Origin: Cerioporus squamosus
Lineage: Eukaryota > Basidiomycota > Agaricomycetes > Polyporales > Polyporaceae
Direction: 5' to 3'
DNA: 64,000 nucleotides
Assembly: GCA_022592435.1 (NCBI GenBank)
Contig: JABYQS010000188.1
Coordinates: forward strand, 1 to 64,000
Made by a program: the position numbers and the translations under genes. The notes under the pieces are model-generated. The model worked only from the letters and a program-made list of their open reading frames with translations, did no database searches and was not told where the DNA came from. This document shows positions 11,129 to 21,418 of this stretch, piece after piece (within the stretch, counting starts at the first letter, position 1; each line of letters opens with the position of its first letter).

Positions 11129-12827
11129 AAGCACGATGGCATTTATTCCTATCGGAATTTAACATCGTACTCAAACACCAACCCGGCAATTCTCTCACCC
11201 AAGCAGACGCCCTTTCTCGGAGATCAGGGCATGACGGGGGGGAGAATGACAACAAAGATATTGTTGTCCTAGAACCTGAACTTTGTGCCAAAGCTGTTAA
11301 CGTAGAATTGCAAGAATGAATTCGCAACAGCAAGCTACGAGACACAGCGGTGGTAGAGTTCATTACCCAAAAAGGAAACACTACCAAACGCCCCGAATTT
11401 GGAAATCTCGATGACTGGTCCGACGACGAAGGCATACTCCTATACAAAGATAGGGTATATGTCCCTCCAGACGAACAACTCTATCGTGATATCGTCAAGA
11501 TATATCACAATGCACCAGTTATGGGACATCCAGGGATTCAAAAGACATATGACTTAGTGAAAAGGGAATACATCTGGCGGGCATGCGCAAATTTATAACC
11601 CAATATGTAAAGGGTTGTTCAGCATGCCAAATCAACAAGGTCAATACACACCCTATCAAACCAGGTCTTATGCCAATCCCACATAGCGGCGACACGAGAC
11701 CGTTCAAGACTATCACCATGGACTACATCACCGATCTACCCGCGTCAGATGGCTACAATGCTATTTAGATAGTAGTAGACCATGATGTATCCAAAGCAGC
11801 AGTATTCTCTCCTTGCACAAAGAATGTCACGGCTGAAGAAGCCATGGACATATTGCAACGAGATGTATACCGCAGATTTGGATTACCCTCCAAGATCATA
11901 TCAGATAGGGGGCCTCAGTTCATTTCCAAGGCATTCAAAGAACTGCATCGAAACCTAGGAATTGAGACAGCCCTTAGTACGGCATATCATCCACAAACAG
12001 ATGGAGAAACAGAACGGGTAAACCAAGAACTCGATCTAGCCCTTCGACTCTATTGTGCCAACAATCCTGAGAACTGGGCAAAGCTCTTACCCCAGTTCGA
12101 ATTTGCACACAATCAGCGTACACATTCAGTCACGGGAAAATCTCCATTCGAACTTCTATACGGATACCAACCGGAAGCAGTTGGAACAATAAGGACCAAC
12201 CAAAAGCATCCGAGCACGGAAGACCGACTCCGCAGTCTTCAAGAAGCCAGGGAGAACACAATTGCTGCGCATGCACAGGCCGCCGCAGCAATGGCTAGAA
12301 GACTTCCAGCCGGAGTAGTTCCGCTCAAGAAGGGGGACAAAGTTCTTCTCGATACAAAGAACCTTAGACTCCCATATGCTTCAAGGAAATTAACCCCAAA
12401 GCGAGTAGGACCTTTCACAATAACAAAGGTCATGGGGCCGGTCACGTTCGAACTCAAACTCCCGAGCACATGGAAGATTCACCCAGTTTTCCACGCAGCA
12501 CTACTCACCCCCTATCGAACAACAAAAGAACACGGTCCGGACTACGCCCGACCACCTCCAATCCCAACACCTGACCCAGACGAAGGGTCACAAGAATGGG
12601 AAGTCGAAGCCATTCTGAATCACAGGACCAGGAGGAACAAAAGACAGTTCCTCATAGCGTGGAAAGGATGGCCGACATCGGAGAATTCATGGGAGCCAGA
12701 GAGTCATCTCAAACATGCGCAAACACTTCTGCGCAACTATAAAAGCAGGCATAAGCTGAAGTGAACAGAACAACCCACTCTCCACTTTAGCCAGGGCCTA
12801 AAACACCATCACTACTCTCTCCTCACC

Positions 12828-15800
12828 ATGGCTCGCCGCAACAACACTCGTTCCCGTACCAACACTGGTCGCCAGTACGGCACTAACCAGTGGGGAAAGC
12901 CTCTTACGGTAGAGCGTCCACCCAAGTTCATCCGAGACCGCAAGACGGTTTCGTACGACCACCTCCCCCGCCGTGTTGTCTCCAACGAGAACGACGGCAC
13001 CCTGTCCGACCGAGTCGGATGGGTTATCCTTCATCCCGATCTTGTCGGGCATGTCTCCGCCCGCCTCTACAAGATCCCCGATGCCCTCACCCTTGTCGAG
13101 ACCTACCGTGCTCTCTCTAGGGCCGCCCCATCTTACGCTCTCCTAGCGAGCTACAACGAGAGGGTGGGAGCCCCTAAAAGCGAGAAGAAGTACGCCGCAC
13201 AGGTCGCTCAAGAGGCCTACCAGGCTACCATCAAAGCTGCCGAAAGAACCATTGGTATGCTTGCCACTCCCAGGGTAGCCCGCGCCCTCTCCGATCTTCT
13301 CCCTCATCGCAACCAACACGGCTCTACCGATCGCAGCCGTTACGTCTTTTGGCCCCGTCGCATCAGCGACTATCCTCAGCGAACAAAGACCACAGATGAG
13401 GAAGAAGGAGGCAACGACCAGCAGGACGAGCCGGAGACCAAGAACGGAGGATGGGGATCTCCTCTCAGCTACGACCCATGGCAGAGCACACCGGAGTTAA
13501 CCACCGGTACAGAAGTGTCCGAGGACTACGACCACAACTCAGACGTGTACGCGGACACCGACTCCCTCCCTGAGTTAGAAGACCTCGAACTCAGAAGTGT
13601 CGACGAGCTCACCGACGAAGCCATGGACGAAGTCCTCGAACAGCTACAGGTGGCAGCAAGCCCCTCAGCTCCTCCTCCTCCTTCTCCTCCACCCCCTCCT
13701 GCGGCCGACGACAAAAAGAACCTGACCCATCGCATCAAGGTCCGGTTGATGAGAGGACGAGGACACACACGGATGTACGGCATCACTCAGCACCATCGGG
13801 TCCTCGCGATACATGAAGGACCATTTCCCTACACCATCACTGAGATTGAAGCACGATATCACCTTCAATGGCCCGCCGCTACGGTCCAGCAGGCCAAACG
13901 CGCAAGTCTCATAGTCGACGACATCTTCGCTCGTCGAGGAGACTATCCCACTTAGTGCTGCAGGGTCGGGTCCCATGACCGGAAAATGACTGGAACCTGA
14001 CCCGACCTGAGCAGAAATGACTGGACCATAACCACAAAGGTAGCAGTCAGGTCGCCAGTCAGGTCGTGGTCATGATTTTTGAACCGATATCTATGACTGG
14101 ACACGACTGATGATGACCAGTCATGACCAGTCTTTTTTGCCCTACCAATGACCTGGTTATAGGTGCCTTTGACTGGTAATGACCGGTCATAACCAGTTAA
14201 AATCAGTCCCGACTAAGCTATACCAGGTGAGAGCACATATATTGTATAGCCCCTTGGACTTTAAGTCATCAAGATGATCATTCAGAAAGTATCTTAGGCT
14301 TGTATAAGGCTATTCACCTCTTGATCATGACTTCTCCAACCTTCTTGGGTAGTTATGACTGGTCTTAACTGGTTATAACTGATCATCAGTTTTGACCGGT
14401 CAAAACTGTAACTTGACTGCAGTTAGGTCAGGTCGTACCGCTGTACTACTGTAGCATTTCACTCAATCCGATTTGTCACAGTCACCGGACCCCGAGGAGA
14501 TCGGAATATAGGCGCGTGTCACAGGTCACACAGTCAGTCATCGAAACCACAAGGTGATTGAGTAGGGAGGTCATTCCACTGCCTAGAGGGCCGCATACAT
14601 AGCGAATTTGTGTCGTACGCTACAAGGAATAGTGTCTACGACTTGTTCTGCCAAAATTGTTCCCCATTGTACTTTGAGAGATCGCGCTTTGCGCGCTTCC
14701 TTTTCCCACGTCCTAGCTCCGCCGCTTGTTCTTCAGCGTTTGCATCCTCCTCTCCTTCCACGTCAACATGCACCTCCGCATCCACAGCAAGTTCCAGCGA
14801 CCCATCGGCAGCAACGGATGCACCCTCAGGTACGACCCCGTCAATGAGGTGCGCCACAAGAACATCGGAGGGAAGATGGATGTCATCTTGTGGTCCATCC
14901 TCGACCGCGATCCCCTTGACAGCGTCCTTGGCCTCCTTGTCCTCGACACATTCCTCGTCGTCACCTGGTAAGCTGTGATACTCATCGTGGTCGTCAAGCT
15001 CCTGCCTGAACAACGCGTCATTAGCTTTTCTCTCGCGCAATGCCGCCCGCGCAGTCATGCTAGTCAAGCAGCTGTAGGAGAGATTGAAGTCATCGACAGC
15101 GCACATCTCGAAGGCCTAGCGGGTCAATTTTCTGGTGAGTTACAACATTGTAGACGAGTAACAACATAACTGACCTTCTTCACAAAGCTCTCCTTATTCA
15201 GGACCTGGTACGCCCTCCAGATCCAACCAACACTTCGGTCACGGAGGATGCCGACGCGCTTGGCAGTCGTAAGTGTCTCCTCACCCTTATCGAGCTGTTC
15301 GAGCATGTCATTGACGACATCCTCATGATAGGAGCGCTTCAATGAATGCTTCAGAGGACGCTGGATCCCGACGTCGCATGCTTGAAGGATCGGGGTGCAG
15401 CCACCTGGCACAAAGTGAAGGAGGATGGTGGGATGTTGGGTACGTAGCCATGTTCTGAACTCCTCCGAGCGATGCACTGACCACACGTCAATCTGCCAGA
15501 TCGACTTGTGCTTCTGCGGTAGACCCAGGCGATCCTTCTGCGAAGCGTAGTAGGGCGCGATGATGTCGTCAACCAGGCAGACCATTGTCCGCTGGGTCGA
15601 CCAATACGAGGACTCCGTGCCGTACTCGTAACGGAAGCCGGCCGCGATGCTTTCATCGTAGAAGGGTGCGTTCTTCTTTGGTGTCGATGCATACGTCTTG
15701 CCCTGATACACGGCCTGGAAGGGCAGCAGCTGGCCGCTATTAGCCACTGAGACACAGAGCGTGACCGCTCGCTTCTCGTCCATCCCAGTGACAGAAACCT

Positions 15801-18800
15801 GGGTGCTTCCGGTCGGTGCCCAAGTCACCTTCGTCCCCTGAGCGTAGACCATATTTGTCTGGTCAGTGTTGACGATCAATTCGGACGGTATGTCGTACTC
15901 TTTGATGTCGTGGACGAGGCGAAGGACAGCCTTTGTGCACTGATCTTTCCAATCAGCAGGGATTTTCCGACCATCGCGAGTAGCACGCCGCTCTGACCAG
16001 TGCATGGTCTCGTGGAGGAACCGGCGGAGGAAGGTGTCTGAGCAGCGGAATGCCGACCCATCGGGGGCCTTTCGCTCGAAGATCTCGGGTTCGGTACGGA
16101 GAATCGTCGCAACGGCAACACCACGGACCGAGACAAGCGTGAGAGGTGCGCCGTTCTTCCGCAAAGCTTCGAGCCGCTTGACAATAACCTCGACGATGTG
16201 TGGATACCCAGCTAGATAGCCTCGGAACCCGCCATGACCTCCCTGCATGTGTCCCTTCTCCGCCATCCGCAGAGCTGCGTCGGACCAGCGTGGACGTGCT
16301 CCACTCCGGTCAATCCACCCAGCGATGGTCGAGGGATTGAGGGCCTTGTACACGGTAGGATTCATCCGTTCGAGGACCTTCTTGATCTCACCAGCCTTCA
16401 TCTGCCAGCCGACTGCGGGATGACGAGCGGCTTCCTCGATCGTGGGCCACAGCAGCGGTGAGTGCCAGTTCACGTACTTTGCACGCTCGGGCTCGTGAAC
16501 GCGCTTGCGACCTTGGGGATCCCTTGTCGCCTGATGGATCACCTCCTTGATTGCGCGCTTTGGCCGCGACTGTTCGGCGAGGTCGCTGGGATTCCGCTTT
16601 GGCGCTGCGCTGCGATCGCTGAGCGCGTCGTTCACAGAGACCTCCGGTTTCTTCTTCTTCCCATTGGCAGTCCGCAGCCCAGCCGCGATCTCTTGACGGC
16701 AGACCTTCTCGCGGTGCTTGCGCTGTCGCGCGTTCTGTGAGTCCTTCTTCCGCTGTGCAGCCTGCTCGCTAATCTTCTCCTCCAGCTCCTTCTCCTCTTC
16801 CCTATTCTGAGCGACTTGCTCCGAGGCACGTGCAAATTGCTGGTTCCGGACTTCAGGCGAGACTCGGTTTGGCATGAAGAGAAGGAGACCCCGGGGCGCA
16901 CCCTCGAATGCACGGCGGATGGATGATGTCATGGAGAGCTTCGATGTTGACTTGGACGTGGCAGCTTGGGGCTTCGATGTTGTCTTTGCTGGTGCAGCTT
17001 GTGACTTCGTCGAGGATGCTCTAAACAGCGCAGTACCAGCCCGAGAGCAAGACACATTACTAACTGCAGATGGTGAGTAACGTGATAATATTGCTCGCAT
17101 CTGCTTGTGCTTACCGGAAGCCTCGTCAGATGAAGAAGTGTCGAACCGGGACTCTGAACCAGGGTTTGACACGGTCGATGTGTACGGAGTTGACGGAAGC
17201 GTTGCAGCAGGCTCGGAAGTACCACGTACACTCTCCATATCAGAGAGGTCTCGGACTGATGTGGCCGCACTGTAGGAGGCCTTCGACGACGCGCTGCCAC
17301 TGCCCTTCAAGACTGAGTGCAGTACCGTTTTGCCCTTCTGCAGCATCCGTGAGAGTGGCGACGAAGAACGTGAACATGGCAACGAGGATTGTGAGATGGA
17401 AGGGAGTGATTGGTCGGAGATGGCCGCGGTATGAGTCGCTTGCATGTCCATGGGGTAGTCGTCAGTGTCAGGGACAGTCGAGCACTGATAGCCATGAGCA
17501 CGGTACGATTTTTGCAGTATGCATAGGGCAACACTCACCTCGTCTAGGTGCCGCTGTAGCACATTGTGCATCACATCCAGCCGCGCTGTCTCCAAGTCGT
17601 GTGATTCAAGAAGGGCATAGCGGTCAGGCAGGAGATGGTGAGCAACTGCATTCCAGCTCATGAGACCGCATGAGTGGAAGTCTGGCTGACGCGTGATTTG
17701 AAGCAGCTTGCATTCGAAGGGCTGGCCTCCGGAATGTTCAGCAGTCCACCACTCCAGTACAGCCAGGACGTGTGCGTCAGGTTTCCCATCGAGGGAATCC
17801 CCGTACAGTATGCATCTCTTCCGGAAATCCACCGCAACCGCTACCCAGTGAACGTTCGACAGGTTCACTATCATCACCACCACATCTCTTCTCCCGCTTG
17901 CCAGTGCATCTCCAAGTCCGCGTGGGCGAACAAAGTAGCGATCTGTCCGGTACGCACCACGATCCCGCTTATCATATGCTGCCATCAAGAACTTCCAGAA
18001 GGCAATGTTCTCGACCTCAAACCGCTCCCCTTCTGGTCGCCGCGTCACCGCAATTCGGAGGAGATCGAGCATCTGGTTCTCGTGAGTATCCGAGAGCCAA
18101 TCGCGGGTCGCGTAGGTCGCTAACGTTTCGATAGGCTCCGGATTGTCGAAGCCACGGATAAGCCCGGACCATGAGAGCGTTGACAGCATGGTGTACGTGG
18201 TTTCGACGGCACTGTACGCAGTTGACGACTTCTTTGTGTTCCAGATCTTCCTACGCGCACGAAGGGCCGTCTCTGCCTGCTTCCACCGGGTGTAGGGACC
18301 GTCGACGGCTCGGAGTTGTCGCACTTCATCCCAGAAGGTGAGCACCCACAGCGGGAGGAGAAGAGCGGAGGAGGATTGACTCTTCGAGGTGTAGCGTATG
18401 GACAGCACGAGCCCCTGTTCTATTGCGTCCGCTCGACCTCTGTGCAGTCCATGGATGGTGTCTTGTGGAGGCAGAGGCAGCTTCCGAATGGTCGAGATGT
18501 GGTTGAGCGTCGGGGGTGCAAGGCTGAAGGATGCTATTGGGTACTTCGTGATGCTCAGGGATGGGAGGGTAAAGTCAAGAAACGTCAAGACATCGAGCGT
18601 AGGGGAGGGAAGCAGAGTGGTTCTGATGTCCGGAGGGATTTCGAACTTGTCCATGACAATGTTCAGGAGACAGGGACATTTAGGAGCTTGAAGCTACGCA
18701 TCAGGAGAGTCCGCCCGCTGTGTATTTTTGCACTGTAACTGAAGGATTCGAACATGCGACCTCTCGAGACTCTTACCTACTGCCTTATACTACCTACTTA

Positions 18801-19251
18801 CCCTGGTTACCACTGTAAGTATCGTGCTGAAAGCCACGACTATAATCGAATTTTCGCTCCGGTCACCTGTCACATAGCATGCCGTCGAATCTGGTCTACG
18901 GTTTCGCTGTGTCACACGTCACAAGGAGGTTCGAATTGAGTGAAATGCTACAGTACTTCCAGTCCAGTCATAAGACTGAAGGACCAGTCATGTCCAGTCG
19001 TAGGTCAGGTCATGGCTCTGGATGGCCAATAACCTGACCCGACCCGACCCTGCAGCACTAATCCCACTCAAGATCTCCTCGCCATCCCATCGCACACTTC
19101 ATACCGTACCGCCCTCGGTATCGACGAAGAAGAAGTGGAACTATGGGATATACTCAACCAGGTATCGGAGGACGACATCTTGCAGCAAGCTATAGAGATG
19201 TTCGATCCGGTCAAGGTTGACAGCTACGCTGTTCACTTTATTGGTGCTTAG
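12828..19251 (+). CDS. Gypsy downstream ORF, split by the Ulp1-DDE element
   Basis: Starts 63 bases after the Pol stop at ATG 12828 and is open to 13952. The frame resumes exactly at 19069 beyond the insert and stops at 19249-19251, giving 435 aa in total. The N-terminus is basic (MARRNNTRSRTNTGRQYG). The middle has a helical stretch (KKYAAQVAQEAYQATIKAAE) and an acidic region with LPELEDLELRSVDELTDEA and a Pro run. The C-terminus has TQDLLAIPSHTS and ELWDILNQVSEDD. No envelope-like signal peptide or transmembrane segment was seen. Unlike Pol it has no internal stop apart from the insertion. Its function is unknown to me. It could be a late gag-like or accessory ORF, or host sequence that came to lie beside the element. 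Confidence 0.7.
13945..13952. repeat. Left 8-bp target duplication of the Ulp1-DDE element
   Basis: ATCCCACT, repeated exactly at 19061-19068. Merging the copies restores the gypsy downstream ORF in frame. Confidence 0.93.
13953..14635. repeat. Left subterminal repeats of the Ulp1-DDE element
   Basis: Between 13975 and about 14420 the motif ATGACTGG or its complement CCAGTCAT and near variants recurs many times. The inner inverted repeat is at 14449-14468. The remainder up to 14636 is presumably the transposase 3' untranslated region. Confidence 0.75.
14636..18654 (-). CDS. Ulp1-like protease fused to DDE_1 transposase
   Basis: Exon 1 is 18654-15175 and exon 2 is 15115-14636 (59-base intron, phase 0), giving 1,319 aa. 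Residues about 200-390 look like a Ulp1/C48 cysteine protease: His in NLSNVHWVAVAVD, Asp in ILYGDSLDGK, then Gln and Cys in TRQPDFHSCGLMSW. A long Ser-rich, then basic coiled linker follows. The C-terminal half has a possible DNA-binding part (NPSTIAGWIDRSGARPRWSD), then DDE_1 motifs: Asp in IVNTDQTNMVY, MDEKRAVTLCVSV, Asp in IWQIDVWSVH and PGGCTPILQACDVGIQRP. Exon 2 ends with an acidic stretch, a basic KRKRAKR patch and the stop. The ORF is intact. The protease is known in CACTA-like and Zisupton-type elements as a separate module; fusion to DDE_1 in one protein is the unusual point. Confidence 0.88.
18655..19060. repeat. Right end of the Ulp1-DDE element with tRNA-like promoter motif
   Basis: Holds the presumed transposase promoter (the gene reads leftward from 18654), the inner inverted repeat copy at 18933-18952, CCAGTC-type subterminal words from about 18958, and the terminal 20-bp repeat. 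Near 18739-18800 the minus strand has a TTCGAATCC word preceded by an A-box-like TAGTATAAGG, resembling a decayed tRNA. Confidence 0.6.
19061..19068. repeat. Right 8-bp target duplication of the Ulp1-DDE element
   Basis: ATCCCACT, identical to 13945-13952. Confidence 0.93.
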
Positions 19252-19269
19252 AAGGTCGAGGACAACCTT

Positions 19270-19287
19270 CACGGGAAGGGGAGCTAA
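19270..19287 (+). promoter_or_regulatory. Polypurine tract of the gypsy element
   Basis: CACGGGAAGGGGAGC directly precedes the TGTTACG start of the 3' LTR, as expected for the plus-strand primer site. Confidence 0.7.
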
Positions 19288-19769
19288 TGTTACGACTATC
19301 ACAGGAGTTACCGGTAACGGACTTGTACTTTTACTCTCACGTGATCAGTTTGTCTTATTGTACTACTAGTTAGGCAAGTCTCCAGAACGTTCTTGTATAT
19401 TCTAGTTCATTCTCTTTGTTGTTACTTCAGAAGAGTACGGACACGATTAGTACTTACCAGAACCTTCTCTACAAGTACTAGAACATTCTTCCGCAGCTTC
19501 ACAACTTGCATATAAGGGGCGACGTCTTGGAGCGACCCCCAGCTTTCAGTCTCCTTTGCGAATAACGAACAGTTCCTCGTTATACTTGCTTTCACCCGAT
19601 CTTACTAGTGTTCCCCTTCGATAAGGTGAACCGTACTAGTAAGAGTTCAGCATAGGCTTTATACTAGGGTTCGCCTCGGAGTAGGCAACCTGGACTAGTA
19701 TATTGCAGGCGGCTGGACAGAACGACCTTTAAGGCTCTTTGGTTTAAGGTCACGCTCGAAAGCGTAACA
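19288..19769 (+). repeat. 3' LTR of the gypsy element
   Basis: 482 bp, beginning TGTTACG and ending CGTAACA, a 7-bp terminal inverted repeat with TG...CA ends. A TATA-like TATAAG is at 19511. It is preceded by a polypurine tract. No second copy is present in the window, so the right boundary rests on the inverted termini alone. Confidence 0.7.
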
Positions 19770-20099
19770 TCGGCCAGTACGACCTCCTTGTACCTGCACG
19801 CTAGGATGACCATCAACTGTCTCCGCCAGTCGACCGCCTTGCACCTGCCGGCCAGCCTGCCGCCGCGAAGCTCTGCAGCCAGCTAAGTGGACCTGCAACA
19901 AGAGTCGACTGGCATGAAGCCCTGTCAACCGACTGCGATAGTAAGTAACTGGCGACCGAGTTGACCGGCGAGGGAGGGATGACCGGCCGAGGGCGATGTC
20001 GAGGACAGGTATTACTTATCCAGCGTACCGTTATCAAATAAGTATTTTATCTCATTATTTCAAGTTATCCAGAAATTAATGGTCGGCTGATAGACGCCG

Positions 20100-20687
20100 G
20101 TCAGCGACCGGTCGGCAACCTTTGCCCCACAATGCAGGTGTTCTCCCCGAGATGGCTGTCGTCGACAATTGTTGCCAGATGAGGAACACGATCATGAAGG
20201 CGTTCCCTGACATCGCCATCCTCCTTGACCTATGGCACTTCTTGATGAGGTGTGTCACACAGTATCTTGATTATATGCAGTGTGATGCTAACAGTCTCTT
20301 GTCTTCAGATATCTGATTTGCGTTGTGAATGGGACCAAGAACCCGCACCACGCAGAAGTCGCAGAAAATATTGTCAGTGCCATCGTCAAGTCCACTGCAA
20401 ATGGCAAGATGCCCGCGGTTTATTGGAGTCAGGCAGAGCAGGAGTCACATTTGAACGCTGTCTTTGAGAAGTGGGCCAAGAAGGGCAAGGTCTGGACTGC
20501 AGCGGCTGCCAATGTGCGTTGCGCATTCATCTGCTTCATTGTAGTCGCTAATGCGACCTCAGACTCATGCAGAACAGATCCTACACATCCAGAAGGGCTG
20601 CCTCGCGCGTCCACGAGATGACATCCGCTCTGATGGAAGCCGTATCGAGGGCATGCATAAGGGGTTTAATCACCTCCAGCGCGCCTT
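20100..20687 (+). pseudogene. N-truncated fragment of a multicopy basidiomycete gene family, part 1
   Basis: Exons with GT-AG introns near 20250-20309 and 20515-20573 encode AVVDNCCQMRNTIMKAFPD, LDLWHFLMR, VNGTKNPHHAEVAE, YWSQAEQE and GSRIEGMHKGFNHLQRAF. I remember this block order (DNCC, WHF, NGTKNP, KGCL, DGSRIEG.HKG) from many near-identical agaricomycete proteins that behave like transposon genes, but I know no accepted name. The usual N-terminal part is absent and the frame is cut by the LTR-like repeat at 20688. Part 2 lies at 21419-22372. Confidence 0.55.
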
Positions 20688-21418
20688 TGTTACATCCCGT
20701 GCTCCAAGACACCCAACTCCGGACTCAACTCCGACCGGACTCCGGTTCGTCCGTTGACTCATACTTACTTCCTCATCCTTTCATTGTGACTCATCCTTAC
20801 TACGATACTTACCCCTTACTATCCGCTCCCCTCGGACTCCGATCGCCTCCGCAGTCCCGATAGTATTACCCGTTTGTATCCGCACTTGTATCCACTTGTA
20901 TCCACTTGTATCCGCACTTGCCTCCATTTCCTATTGGCTACTTACTTGCTTCCGCCTTGGCACCGGACTCCGACTCCTGTCTCTACTTTTAGCTTACCCC
21001 TTTCGGACCTCCGGACTTTAGTATTTAAGCCTGCTTGTATTCTCCCTTAGACCTCAGTTCTGATATCTCGTTTACTTCCCTCTTATCCTTCTCGGTATCA
21101 ACAACTCAATCTATTGCCTTCTCTTCTGAAACCTGTCCGCACCTCCGTCCGGACTTCCGACCTCCGACCTCCGACCTCCGTCTTCCGACTCTGGTCACTC
21201 GGCTTCTGACCCTCTGGTTCCCTCTCTGCTTGACTTCCTCCTATGTTGCTTACTCCGGTATAAACTCCAGAGTTCTGTTCCTTGCAAATAGAAGACAACT
21301 TGCGTCTCCTCAGGGCGTTGGTCAATAACTTTGCCAAAGTCTTCACTCCCACGCTGCCTTCGGACTTCGGACTTCGGACTTCCCTCCGGAGTTTGACTTG
21401 GCACGCACAGTCTTAACA
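20688..21418 (+). repeat. LTR-like repeat, left copy (forward)
   Basis: 731 bp from TGTTACATCC to GTCTTAACA, with terminal TGTTA/TAACA. It contains direct heptamer runs (GGACTTC, TCCGACC), a TATTTAAG box near 21030 followed by a CT-rich stretch, and no ORF of note. A second copy lies in opposite orientation at 25209-25944. No target duplication flanks it. Most simply a solo LTR, although a very long terminal inverted repeat is possible. Confidence 0.75.

Larger units (their letters stand above)
3178..12764 (+). pseudogene. Gypsy Pol remnant: RT, RNase H, integrase, chromodomain
   Basis: In order: the RT block with GLFEPTVMFF and YMDD (about 3190-3345); the RT thumb and RNase H start ([25 protein letters not shown]); after the hAT insert, the RNase H end and ADALSRR (11129-11225); the integrase zinc site (GHPG, CSACQ, about 11470-11640); core Asp in MDYITD, Asp in SDRGPQF and Glu in ERVNQEL; then a C-terminal chromodomain (WEVEAILNHR, IAWKGWP, SWEPE) ending at 12762-12764. 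Lesions: TGA at 3305, a frame break near 3345 just after YMDD, TGA at 11317, a frame break near 11575 and TAG at 11766. A chromodomain after integrase is typical of chromoviruses (Ty3 clade) that target heterochromatin. Not functional as it stands. Confidence 0.92.
13953..19060. mobile_element. DNA transposon with 20-bp perfect TIRs encoding a Ulp1 protease-DDE_1 fusion
   Basis: Length 5,108 bp. The termini TAGTGCTGCAGGGTCGGGTC (13953-13972) and the complement of 19041-19060 match over 20 bases. The flanking 8-bp duplication is ATCCCACT. Both ends carry repeated TGACTGG/CCAGTCA words, and an inner 20-bp inverted repeat lies at 14449-14468 and 18933-18952. One large minus-strand gene fills the middle. 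DDE_1 (pogo/Tigger-type) transposases usually duplicate only TA, so an 8-bp duplication is unexpected and suggests a distinct superfamily. Confidence 0.9.
3178..19769 (+). mobile_element. 5'-truncated Ty3/gypsy chromoelement, host of two nested transposons
   Basis: Gypsy sequence occurs in three blocks: 3178-4041 (RT and the start of RNase H), 11129-13952 (end of RNase H, integrase, chromodomain, downstream ORF) and 19069-19769 (end of that ORF, polypurine tract, 3' LTR). Homology starts inside RT, so the 5' LTR, gag and protease are missing. Removing the inserts 4042-11120 and 13953-19060 with one copy of each 8-bp duplication joins the blocks in frame. Gypsy insertion therefore came first and both DNA transposons landed later. 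Pol carries stops and frame breaks, so the copy is dead. Confidence 0.9.

Noticed and set aside
16462..18134. Plus-strand ORFs inside the Ulp1-DDE gene
   Set aside because: They are antisense shadows of a minus-strand coding region with clear protease and transposase motifs.
13953..19060. Reading the element as a pogo-type insertion with TA duplication
   Set aside because: A TA does flank shorter ends, but the exact 8-base match ATCCCACT outside the TA and the restored host frame support the 8-bp interpretation.
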